From positions 1 through 40,532 of the forward strand of contig JASHPH010000095.1 of assembly GCA_030038255.1 (NCBI GenBank): a DNA stretch of 40,532 nucleotides, read 5' to 3'. The position numbers and the translations under genes are program-made. The DNA comes from Candidatus Sulfotelmatobacter sp. GTDB lineage: Bacteria; Acidobacteriota; Terriglobia; Terriglobales; Acidobacteriaceae. Each line of letters begins with the position of its first letter. The stretch's first letter is position 1. Below, in pieces: positions 33,589 to 40,532 of this stretch. Below the pieces are notes generated by a model. That model had not been told where the DNA came from, ran no database searches, and saw nothing but the letters and a program-made list of their open reading frames with translations.

Positions 33589-36180
33589 ATGAATACCGGC
33601 TTCTCAATCATCGGCAAGCCTACCGCCATGGTCGACGCGGCGGAAAAGACCACCGGCGCCGGCAAATATACCGACGACTTCAGTCTTCCAGGCATGTTGA
33701 TCGGAAAGATTCTGCATTCCCCGTATCCGCACGCCCGCATCAAGCGAATTGACGCGTCTCGCGCCGCGGAACTCGACGGTGTCGTCTGCGTGGTCGTCGG
33801 CAAAGACGCGCCGAAAACCTATGGCATCCTCCCGGTGGGCCACGATGAATATCCATTAGCTCTCGACAAAGTGCGCTACGTGGGCGACAACGTCGCCTGC
33901 GTCGTCGCGATCTCTGAAGCCATTGCCGAGAAGGCTCTCGAACTCATCGACGTCGACTATGAGGTCCTCCCAGCCTACTTTGATCCCGAAGATTCGATGA
34001 AGGCCGACACCGACCTCATCCACGACAACAAGCCGCACAACATCGAGAAGGACTACCACCACGTCTTCGGCGATCCCGACAAGGGTTTCGCAGAGGCCGA
34101 TCACGTTGTTGAAGCGCGCTTCATCGCCAACGAAGTCACCCACGCGGCGATGGAACCGCACTCCACGCTGGCTTCGTTCGAAATCGATCCGCACACCGGC
34201 AAGCTCGGACGCCTCACGGTCTGGTCTTCCACGCAGGTCCCGTACTACCTGCAGCACAAGCTCTCGCTCGTGCTCGAAATGCCGATGCAGCAGATTCGTG
34301 TGATCAAGCCGCTGGTCGGCGGCGGATTCGGTGGCAAGAGCGAGGTGATTCCGCTCGAGATCATCGCCGCCGTGGCTGCACGCAAGGCCAAAGCTCCGGT
34401 GAAAATCACTTATACAAGGGAAGAGGTCTTTTGGGCGCATCGGGGACGGCCGCGCACCATCATCGATCTGAAAACCGGCGTCAAGAACGACGGCCGCATC
34501 ACATCTGTGAAGGCGCGCGTGGTGCAGGATGGCGGTGCGTACTGCTCGTACGGCGTGGTGACAATTCTCTATTCCGGCGCGCTGCTCGGCGCGCTCTACG
34601 ACATTCCCAACATCCAGTACGACGGATACCGCGTCCTGACCAATAAGCCGGCCTGCGGTGCCATGCGCGGACACGGCACCGTGAACGTGCGCTTTGCTTT
34701 TGAATCGCAACTCGACGAGCTGGCCGCCAAGATCGGATTGGATCCGGCTGAAATTCGCCGCCGCAACCTGCTGCAACCGCCCTGCATCACGGTCAACGGA
34801 CTGCGCGTTCAGAGTTACGGGTTGCCCGAGTGCATCGAGAAAACCGTCGAGCGATCCGGCTGGAAGGAGCGCAAGGGCAAACTGCCTAAGGGACGCGGCC
34901 TCGGCATCGCCTGCAGCCATTACGTCAGCGGCGCCGCCAATTCGATCATTCGCTCCGACATGCCGCACTCGACTGTCAATATCAAGATTGATCGCGATGG
35001 TGGCGTGGTCGTCTACACCGGCGCGTCGGAAATCGGGCAAGGTTCCGACACGATGACCGCGCAGATCGCCGCGGAAACCCTCGGCTGCTCGCTGTCTCGC
35101 GTGCGTGTGGTTGCCGCCGACACAGACCTGACTCCGATTGACATCGGCTCATACTCCAGTCGCGTCACGTTCATGGCCGGGAACGCGACTATGCGCGCAG
35201 CCGAAGAAGTCAAGAAACTAATCGCTGCCGCCGCGGCGAAAAAGATGAGTTGTGCCGTGGATGATCTGCTGTTCCGCGACGACACGGTTTCCAGAAAAAA
35301 TGGCAATGTGGAGACGAACGTATTCGTCCGGCCCGCCGAGCAGAGTTCGTCCGAGAGAAGCTGGGCGGCAGCGTCCGTTTCCGGCCACGTCGAAGGCCAG
35401 ATTCTGCGCGGATCCTTGCAGCAGAAGCGCAAAGATGAAGGCCCGAAGGATTCGATGACTTTCGAAGAAGCCGTCGTTGCAGCGATTGACTTTCACGGCG
35501 CGCTCACCGGCAGCGGCTCTTACGCACCGCCGCAGGAAGCACGCGGCGGCAAGCACAAGGGCGCGGGTGTCGGGCCATCGCCGGCGTATTCCTACTCGGC
35601 GCAGGTAGTCGAAGTGAGTGTTGACGAAGAAACTGGCGAAGTCACCGTGCACAAGGTCTGGGCGGCGCACGATTGCGGACGAGCGCTGAATCCAGTGTCC
35701 GTCGAGGGACAGATTATCGGTTCGGTATGGATGGGCATGGGGCAGGCACTCACTGAAGAAATGGTGTGGAAAGACGGCTTGCTGATGAACCCCGGGTTTT
35801 TGGAATATCGCAGCCCGTCGTCCGTCGAGTCGCCCGCCGTCGAGCCGATCATCGTCGAGAGCATCGATCCTGAAGGCCCGTTTGGCGCGAAGGAATGCAG
35901 CGAAGGCTCGCTCGCCGCAACGATTCCCGCGATCGCCAACGCAATCTACGACGCCGTGGGCGTGCGGCTCCATGAATCGCCATTCACTCCTGAGAGGGTT
36001 CTCGCGGCGCTCCGCGCGAAAAAGAATGCGAAGCCATTGAATTTGACAGAAGGTATTGACCCAACCGCGCCCACCTGTTTCCGCGAGCACGGCGGTTCGC
36101 TTTGGTTCAAGGGGAAGGGGCCGAAGCGGCACGCGCTTGATCCGTCGCGGCGGGAAGTTCCCGGAGGGAGCGCGAATTGA
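33589..36180 (+). CDS. hcrA: 4-hydroxybenzoyl-CoA reductase, alpha subunit (molybdopterin-binding)
   Basis: An 863-residue catalytic subunit of the xanthine oxidase family. Family marks: YTDDFSLPGMLIGKILHSPYPHARI at the start (split about residues 28-52), PLVGGGFGGKSE, ACGAMRGHGTVNVRFAFE, EIGQGSDTMTAQIAAETLG, and the active-site glutamate E772 in FGAKECSEGS. The stretch DLTPIDIGSYSSRVTFMAGN resembles the hydroxybenzoyl-CoA reductase type. It removes the para-hydroxyl of 4-hydroxybenzoyl-CoA, giving benzoyl-CoA. It is about 90 residues longer than the Thauera enzyme as I recall it, with extra sequence near 570-620 and a C-terminal tail. I chose ATG 33589; the open frame from 33520 runs through the repeat. 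It overlaps hcrB by 4 bases. Confidence 0.88.
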   Translation: MNTGFSIIGKPTAMVDAAEKTTGAGKYTDDFSLPGMLIGKILHSPYPHARIKRIDASRAAELDGVVCVVVGKDAPKTYGILPVGHDEYPLALDKVRYVGDNVACVVAISEAIAEKALELIDVDYEVLPAYFDPEDSMKADTDLIHDNKPHNIEKDYHHVFGDPDKGFAEADHVVEARFIANEVTHAAMEPHSTLASFEIDPHTGKLGRLTVWSSTQVPYYLQHKLSLVLEMPMQQIRVIKPLVGGGFGGKSEVIPLEIIAAVAARKAKAPVKITYTREEVFWAHRGRPRTIIDLKTGVKNDGRITSVKARVVQDGGAYCSYGVVTILYSGALLGALYDIPNIQYDGYRVLTNKPACGAMRGHGTVNVRFAFESQLDELAAKIGLDPAEIRRRNLLQPPCITVNGLRVQSYGLPECIEKTVERSGWKERKGKLPKGRGLGIACSHYVSGAANSIIRSDMPHSTVNIKIDRDGGVVVYTGASEIGQGSDTMTAQIAAETLGCSLSRVRVVAADTDLTPIDIGSYSSRVTFMAGNATMRAAEEVKKLIAAAAAKKMSCAVDDLLFRDDTVSRKNGNVETNVFVRPAEQSSSERSWAAASVSGHVEGQILRGSLQQKRKDEGPKDSMTFEEAVVAAIDFHGALTGSGSYAPPQEARGGKHKGAGVGPSPAYSYSAQVVEVSVDEETGEVTVHKVWAAHDCGRALNPVSVEGQIIGSVWMGMGQALTEEMVWKDGLLMNPGFLEYRSPSSVESPAVEPIIVESIDPEGPFGAKECSEGSLAATIPAIANAIYDAVGVRLHESPFTPERVLAALRAKKNAKPLNLTEGIDPTAPTCFREHGGSLWFKGKGPKRHALDPSRREVPGGSAN

Positions 36181-37175
36181 GCCTGCCGCCGTTCAAAGTC
36201 CTGCGACCGCGATCGATCGATGAAGCGATCGGCCATCTGGACAAGCACGCGGCGAATATTCGCGTGCTGGCCGGTGGAACCGATCTGATTCCCTCCATGC
36301 GGCAAAGACTCTTCGAGCCAGAATATGTCCTTGACCTCCGCCGAATCCCCCAGCTCCGTGGCATCAAGCAGCGGCCCGACGGCGGCGTCGAAATCGGCGC
36401 GTTGACCACGCTGCGTACGATCGAGCGCTCTGAGTTTCTCCGCCGGCATTATCCGGTATTGACGGAAGCGGCTGCTACGGTCGCTTCTCCGGTGCTGCGC
36501 AACATGGGAACGATTGGCGGCAACATTTGCCTCGACACGCGTTGCCTCTGGTACAACCAGTCGCTTACGTGGCGCAAGGGCTGCGGATTCTGCATCAAAA
36601 AAGACGGCGATCTCTGCCACGTAGCTCCGGGCGGAACCAAGTGCTGGGCGGCGTTCTCGGGCGACACTCCTCCAGCACTGCTCTGCCTGAAGGCCGAAAT
36701 CGAAATGGCCGGCCCCTCGGGCGTTCGACGCATCGCTCTGCAGGACTTCTACACGGGATTGGGCGATAGCTACCGAAAACTTCAGTCGAATGAACTCGTC
36801 ACTCGCGTGTTCCTTCCACGAGAAACTGCCAACTACACCGGCGTATACCGCAAGCTGCGCGTGCGCGGATCGATCGACTACCCGCTAGCCGGCGTCGCTG
36901 TCGTGATGAAGCGAGCTTCGAACGGGAACGGCGTTGGCCACATCTCCGATGCGCGGATCGGAATCACCGCAGTAAATCCCGCGCCGTTACTTGTGAAGGG
37001 CGCAACAGAGCTGCTGGCAGGAAAGGAGCTAAACGACGCTCTCGCGGAGGCTGTAGGCGATCTCGCGGCGAAAACCGCAAAGCCATTGACCACGTCGGCA
37101 CTGACGCCCGAATACCGCCGCGAGATGATTCGCGTCTTCACCAGGCGTGCGATCCTTGCCGCGGCGTCCAACTAA
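36177..37175 (+). CDS. hcrB: 4-hydroxybenzoyl-CoA reductase, beta subunit (FAD, extra [4Fe-4S])
   Basis: A 332-residue FAD subunit, starting at TTG in a TTGA overlap with hcrA, with a strong GGAGGGAG 6 bases upstream. The FAD-binding motifs are LAGGTDLIPSMR (about 31-42) and NMGTIGGNICLDTRC (109-123). The diagnostic feature is an inserted loop at about 120-158 with C118, C123, C136, C139, C147 and C156. The four at 123, 139, 147 and 156 match, one residue shifted, the [4Fe-4S] ligands I recall for Thauera HcrB (122, 138, 146, 155). Ordinary xanthine dehydrogenases lack this loop, so it identifies the enzyme as the reductase type. Confidence 0.92.
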   Translation: MSLPPFKVLRPRSIDEAIGHLDKHAANIRVLAGGTDLIPSMRQRLFEPEYVLDLRRIPQLRGIKQRPDGGVEIGALTTLRTIERSEFLRRHYPVLTEAAATVASPVLRNMGTIGGNICLDTRCLWYNQSLTWRKGCGFCIKKDGDLCHVAPGGTKCWAAFSGDTPPALLCLKAEIEMAGPSGVRRIALQDFYTGLGDSYRKLQSNELVTRVFLPRETANYTGVYRKLRVRGSIDYPLAGVAVVMKRASNGNGVGHISDARIGITAVNPAPLLVKGATELLAGKELNDALAEAVGDLAAKTAKPLTTSALTPEYRREMIRVFTRRAILAAASN

Positions 37176-37218
37176 TTCGTCTGGTATTCTTCTCCGGGCC
37201 CTTAAGCACTGGCCACGA

Positions 37219-38061
37219 ATGATCACTGACTGCCACATCCACATCCAGCCCATGGAAATGTTCAAGCCCCATGCGCTGGAACTCATGAAGGTGAAGCGTC
37301 CGAACTTCGATCAGATTGTCGAATTCTGCCGTTCACCCCGCGCCTTCCTCAAGTTCATGGACGCGAGCGGCATCGACCGCGCCATGCTCATCAATTACGT
37401 CGCGCCCGAGGTCATCGGCTTCACCAATGGCGTGAACCAGTTCGTAGCCGACTACGTGAAAGAAGATCCCAAGCGGTTACTCTCCTGCGGAAGTCTGCAT
37501 CCCCGGCACACTACGAACGTGCTCGCCGATGTGGAGCAGATTCTTCGTCTGGGGATCAGGATGATCAAAATTCATCCGCCGCACCAGTTGCTGTTTCCAA
37601 ACGAATACCTGAGCGGGGCGAAAGAACTCGAGATCATCTACCGGGCGGCCGAGGCGAACGGCGTGCCGATCATGTTCCACAGCGGCACTTCCATTTTTCC
37701 CGGCGCTCGCAACAAATACGGTGACCCGATTTATGTCGATGATGTGGCCGTGGACTTTCCGAAGCTAAGAATTCTGCTGGCCCACGGCGGCCGCCCCTTG
37801 TGGATGCACACAGCGTTTTTCCTCGTGCGGCGCCATCCGAATGTCTATCTTGACATCAGCGGCATCCCGCCCAAGACACTGCTCAACTATTTCCCGCGCC
37901 TCGAAGAGATCGCGAAAAAGACTTTGTTCGGCACGGATTGGCCGGGGCCCGGCGTGCCCGACATCCGAAAGAATCTCGAGGAATTTCGGGCGCTTCCGTT
38001 CAGCGAACACGTGAAGCAGCAGATTCTGAGCAAGACAGCACTGACCATCTGGCCGGCTTGA
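37219..38061 (+). CDS. amidohydrolase-2-family TIM-barrel hydrolase/decarboxylase
   Basis: A 280-residue cytoplasmic metal enzyme. The metal site is H6-I-H8 at the very start (ITDCHIHI), a His in PIMFHSGTS, a His in LLAHGGRP and the Asp of FGTDWPGPG. This set is typical of the ACMSD/amidohydrolase-2 family, which includes decarboxylases and hydrolases of ring-derived acids. It follows hcrB by 43 bases in the same orientation and probably ends the aromatic cluster. A role in ring-fission product hydrolysis or decarboxylation is plausible but unproven. I chose ATG 37219; the open frame from 37147 overlaps hcrB. Confidence 0.85.
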   Translation: MITDCHIHIQPMEMFKPHALELMKVKRPNFDQIVEFCRSPRAFLKFMDASGIDRAMLINYVAPEVIGFTNGVNQFVADYVKEDPKRLLSCGSLHPRHTTNVLADVEQILRLGIRMIKIHPPHQLLFPNEYLSGAKELEIIYRAAEANGVPIMFHSGTSIFPGARNKYGDPIYVDDVAVDFPKLRILLAHGGRPLWMHTAFFLVRRHPNVYLDISGIPPKTLLNYFPRLEEIAKKTLFGTDWPGPGVPDIRKNLEEFRALPFSEHVKQQILSKTALTIWPA

Positions 38062-38091
38062 GTACTTACGCGACGTGTTACTTTGGAGCGG

Positions 38092-38121
38092 TTGGAAAGT
38101 CGGTGCGGTTTAAGGTATAAA
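38092..38121 (+). promoter_or_regulatory. probable promoter of the citrate synthase gene
   Basis: TTGGAA (38092-38097) and TATAAA (38116-38121) are 18 bases apart, with the -10 about 73 bases upstream of the start at 38195. It marks citrate synthase as separate from the aromatic cluster. Confidence 0.55.
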
Positions 38122-38194
38122 ACAAGGTTGCATTTCCCGCGTCCCTCCTCGCGCAGTCCGGCAACAAAAATCCTGGGGAACCAAGCGAGAGACC

Positions 38195-39337
38195 ATGTTG
38201 AGCGTGACCACGACTCATGCCCCGAAGGGCCTTGAGGGAATTGTTGCTACCACCTCCAAAATTTGCTACATCGATGGCGATGCCGGGGTGCTGGCGTACC
38301 GCGGCATCGACATCCATGAATTAGCCGATCATTCCAACTTCGAAGAGACCTGCTATCTGTTGTGGTTCGGGAAGCTGCCTACTCGAAAAGAACTGGCTGA
38401 TTTACAAGCGCGGCTGGCCGAAGAGCGCAAGCTGAATCCGGCCATCATCGATTTGCTTCGCAACGCACCCCGCTCAGCTTTGCCCATGGACGTGCTGCGC
38501 ACCGCGGTCTCAGCGCTGTCGTTCTACGATCCGGACGACAAGAAAAACGATCACGAAGCCAACGTTGCCAAGGCCATACGCCTGACTTCGCAGATCGCCA
38601 TGATTGTGGCCGCCTACGACCGCATCCGCAAAGGACTACCGGTAGTCGAACCCAACCGTTCACTGTCGCATGCCGCGAACTTCTTGCTCCTGTTGAACGG
38701 CAAGCGCCCTTCATCCACAGCCGAGCGAGCTCTTGACATCGCGCTCATTCTGCACGCCGATCACGAACTCAATGCTTCCACGTTTGCCGCGCGTGTTACC
38801 GCGGCCACGTTATCGGACATGCACTCGGCCATCACTTCGGCCATCGGAACTCTGAAGGGCCCGCTGCACGGCGGAGCCAACGAAGCTGTGTTCCGCATCC
38901 TGAAGGCCATCGACGCCGCAGGCGCCGATCCGGTCGGATACGTGAAAGACATGCTGGCGCAGAAGAAGAAGGTGCCCGGCTTCGGCCATCGCGTGTACCA
39001 CACCGAAGATCCACGCGCCACGCACCTTCGTGTTATGTCGCGCGATCTGGCACATTCCAGCGGACAGGCCAAATGGTTCGAGATGTCGAACAAGATCGAG
39101 CAGTTCGTCCAATCTGAAAAGAAACTGAACGCCAATGTGGATTTTTATTCCGCCTCTACCTACCACACGCTCGGCATTGACGTTGATCTGTTCACACCTG
39201 TCTTTGCCGTTTCGCGCATCAGCGGCTGGACCGCGCATGTGATCGAACAACTCGACGACAACCGCTTGATCCGTCCGCGCGCGGACTACCTCGGACCCGA
39301 ATACCCGAATCGTTACGTGCCAATCGACCAGCGGTAA
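38195..39337 (+). CDS. gltA: citrate synthase (or 2-methylcitrate synthase type)
   Basis: A 380-residue cytoplasmic enzyme that condenses acetyl-CoA with oxaloacetate. The catalytic residues are H225 (GPLHGGANE), H265 (PGFGHRVY) and D316 (NVDFYSAS). Other marks are the N-terminal GLEGIVATTSKICYIDG and RGIDIHELA, and HADHELNAS. The short N-terminus and the TTSKICYIDG start are of the Gram-positive/archaeal type (about 370-385 residues), not the longer NADH-sensitive E. coli type; this group includes enzymes that also use propionyl-CoA. No prp genes flank it, so citrate synthase is preferred. Confidence 0.93.
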   Translation: MLSVTTTHAPKGLEGIVATTSKICYIDGDAGVLAYRGIDIHELADHSNFEETCYLLWFGKLPTRKELADLQARLAEERKLNPAIIDLLRNAPRSALPMDVLRTAVSALSFYDPDDKKNDHEANVAKAIRLTSQIAMIVAAYDRIRKGLPVVEPNRSLSHAANFLLLLNGKRPSSTAERALDIALILHADHELNASTFAARVTAATLSDMHSAITSAIGTLKGPLHGGANEAVFRILKAIDAAGADPVGYVKDMLAQKKKVPGFGHRVYHTEDPRATHLRVMSRDLAHSSGQAKWFEMSNKIEQFVQSEKKLNANVDFYSASTYHTLGIDVDLFTPVFAVSRISGWTAHVIEQLDDNRLIRPRADYLGPEYPNRYVPIDQR

Positions 39338-39427
39338 AGGGGGTTGTGTAGGGACAGCCGCCCTTAGCCTGCCCTGGGCGACCCCGAGAAACGAGGGGAG
39401 TCGAACGGGTCCGTCCTGTCGAGCGAA

Positions 39428-39454
39428 GCTCAACCAGCTAGCCAGGCGTTGAGC
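39428..39454. repeat. 7-bp hairpin in a repeat-like intergenic region before the cysteine desulfurase gene
   Basis: GCTCAAC (39428-39434) pairs exactly with GTTGAGC (39448-39454) around a 13-base loop. The rest of the gap after citrate synthase (39338-39507) has a GC-rich stretch from GGGACAGCCGCCC (39353-39365) that looks like another short interspersed element. No T-run follows, so I do not call a terminator. TAAAAT at 39487-39492 could be a -10 for the next gene but lacks a -35 partner. Confidence 0.45.
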
Positions 39455-39507
39455 CCGATCTGCAAAAGGAAATCCCTGCAACAGCGTAAAATAGAAGCGG
39501 GTTCTGT

Positions 39508-40532
39508 ATGCGCCGTATCTACCTGGACAATAACGCCACCACCCCTGTTCTGCCTGAGGTGTTCGAGGCCATGTGCCCTTATTTCAAGGAGCATTTCGGC
39601 AATGCCTCGTCCATCCACCATCATGGGCAGGAGACGCGCGGGGCAGTCGAGAACGCCCGCGAATCGGTGGCGGCGCTGCTCGGGTGCAACACATCCGAGG
39701 TCATTTTCACTAGCGGTGGCACGGAAGCTGACAATCTTGCTGTCTCGGGCCTGCTCGCTGCCGGTGATCATGTCATCACATCGAGCATCGAGCATAGCGC
39801 GGTACTGCAGGCCTGCCGGCATCTCGAAGAGACCAGCTGCGAAGTTACGGTCGTTCCCGTGGATGCGCGGAGCCTTGTGGATCCGGATCTGGTGCGTCGT
39901 GCCTTGCGCCCGAACACGAAGCTGATCTCGATCATGACGGCGAACAATGAGACCGGAGTTCTGCAACCGGTCGAAGAGATTGGCAGGATTGCCGCCGAGG
40001 CTGGAATTTTCTTTCACACCGACGCAGTCCAGGCCGCAGCCAAAGTGCCGATCGATGTGAACCGAATCGGCTGTCATGCTCTCTCGATCTCGGGCCACAA
40101 AATTCATGCGCCGCAGGGAGTCGGCGCTCTGTACGTGCGCAAGGGAACTCGCATCCAGCCGATGTTTTACGGCGGCCGCCATGAGCGCTCGCTGCGCGCG
40201 GGTACGGAGAATGTTCCCGGGATTGTGGGTTTGGGGAAGGCTGCTGAGTTGGCCAGGCAGTGGCTCGACCGCGGCGACGACAAGAAAATGGCCGCCATGC
40301 GCGATCGCCTGCAGCAGGGAATTCTCGCGCGGGTCGGTGACGCCACGGTGAACGGTGACGGCGCCACGCGCGTACCGAACACGACTAACATTCGCTTCGA
40401 CGCGATTGAAGGCGAGGCGCTCGTGATTGCACTGGACCTCAAGGGATTAGCCGTGTCGACGGGTGCAGCGTGTTCCTCCGGGGCGATTGAGCCGTCGCAT
40501 GTGCTGATAGCAATGGGTCTCAACAAGGATCA
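39508..40532 (+). CDS. cysteine desulfurase (NifS/IscS family), 3'-truncated by the window edge
   Basis: 341 codons are visible before the window ends; family members are about 380-405 residues, so some 40-60 residues are missing. It is a fold-type I PLP enzyme that takes sulfur from cysteine for iron-sulfur clusters. Marks: YLDNNATTPVLPEV at the start, TSGGTEADNLA, IEHSAVLQ, NNETGVLQPVEEI, HTDAVQAAAKVP, the PLP lysine in SISGHKIHAPQG, GGRHERSLRAGTENVP, and the sulfur-carrying Cys in TGAACSSGAIEPSHVL. The short active-site loop is of the NifS/IscS (class I) type. IscU or NifU partners would lie to the right. Confidence 0.94.
   Translation, partial: MRRIYLDNNATTPVLPEVFEAMCPYFKEHFGNASSIHHHGQETRGAVENARESVAALLGCNTSEVIFTSGGTEADNLAVSGLLAAGDHVITSSIEHSAVLQACRHLEETSCEVTVVPVDARSLVDPDLVRRALRPNTKLISIMTANNETGVLQPVEEIGRIAAEAGIFFHTDAVQAAAKVPIDVNRIGCHALSISGHKIHAPQGVGALYVRKGTRIQPMFYGGRHERSLRAGTENVPGIVGLGKAAELARQWLDRGDDKKMAAMRDRLQQGILARVGDATVNGDGATRVPNTTNIRFDAIEGEALVIALDLKGLAVSTGAACSSGAIEPSHVLIAMGLNKD

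Noticed and set aside
33856-35040. 394-codon minus-strand open frame inside hcrA
   Set aside because: Antisense shadow with no family features.
33019-37175. Ordinary xanthine dehydrogenase or carbon monoxide dehydrogenase
   Set aside because: The FAD subunit has the extra cysteine loop specific to hydroxybenzoyl-CoA reductase, and the Mo subunit lacks the CO dehydrogenase active-site loop; the CoA-enzyme neighbours agree.

Overview
This window reads as a high-GC, Gram-negative-type chromosome, most likely from a soil Acidobacteriota (Terriglobia/Koribacter-like). The organism call is an inference. It rests on the gene set (menaquinone-type methyltransferase, Tat, CtpA, L-aspartate oxidase, PEGA-domain secreted proteins), on frequent GTG/TTG starts, and on short palindromic elements of a style I associate with that phylum. 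No rRNA, tRNA, CRISPR array, phage gene or transposase is visible. Two genes run off the edges: a prepilin peptidase on the left and a cysteine desulfurase on the right.

Layout. 1-2406 is on the minus strand: a partial type IV prepilin peptidase and a CtpA/S41 processing protease. 2673-7506 is a plus-strand run: a TatA/B-type protein, TatC, two M28-family exported metallopeptidases and a TerC/Alx membrane protein. nadB lies on the minus strand and diverges from aroB, which is followed by a DinB-like protein and ubiE/menG. A minus-strand pair (parvulin-type foldase, then an NAD-dependent epimerase) precedes a plus-strand run of a CDF metal transporter with three cytoplasmic domains, OsmC, a small CxxC redoxin, an EamA transporter, lepB, an isoprenylcysteine-methyltransferase-like protein and a class C beta-lactamase-fold hydrolase. 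carA and carB follow, separated by a frameshifted secreted protein gene. Next come a DapA-superfamily aldolase with an internal insertion and two tandem PEGA-domain proteins.

The most interesting region is 28483-38061, a probable aromatic acyl-CoA catabolic cluster. It starts with a TetR regulator whose promoter carries a perfect palindromic operator. As I recall it, the Thermus phenylacetyl-CoA repressor PaaR has a matching consensus site. Then come a crotonase, a small membrane protein, a BoxB-like diiron oxygenase with all six iron ligands, a crotonase resembling cyclohexadiene-carboxyl-CoA hydratase (Dch), a rhodanese, and a complete three-subunit 4-hydroxybenzoyl-CoA reductase (HcrC-HcrA-HcrB). 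HcrB has all the cysteines of the extra [4Fe-4S] loop. An amidohydrolase ends the cluster. Enzymes typical of the anaerobic reductive benzoyl-CoA route (Hcr, Dch) therefore sit with an oxygenase of the aerobic epoxide (box) route. No benzoyl-CoA reductase, BoxA, BoxC or CoA ligase is in the window. This combination is my main candidate for an undescribed or hybrid system.

The right end holds a citrate synthase with its own promoter and a NifS/IscS-type cysteine desulfurase. Several short hairpin-rich elements (17617-17672, 29307-29358, 32953-32980, 33531-33580) and an 18-bp triple repeat (572-625) lie between genes.
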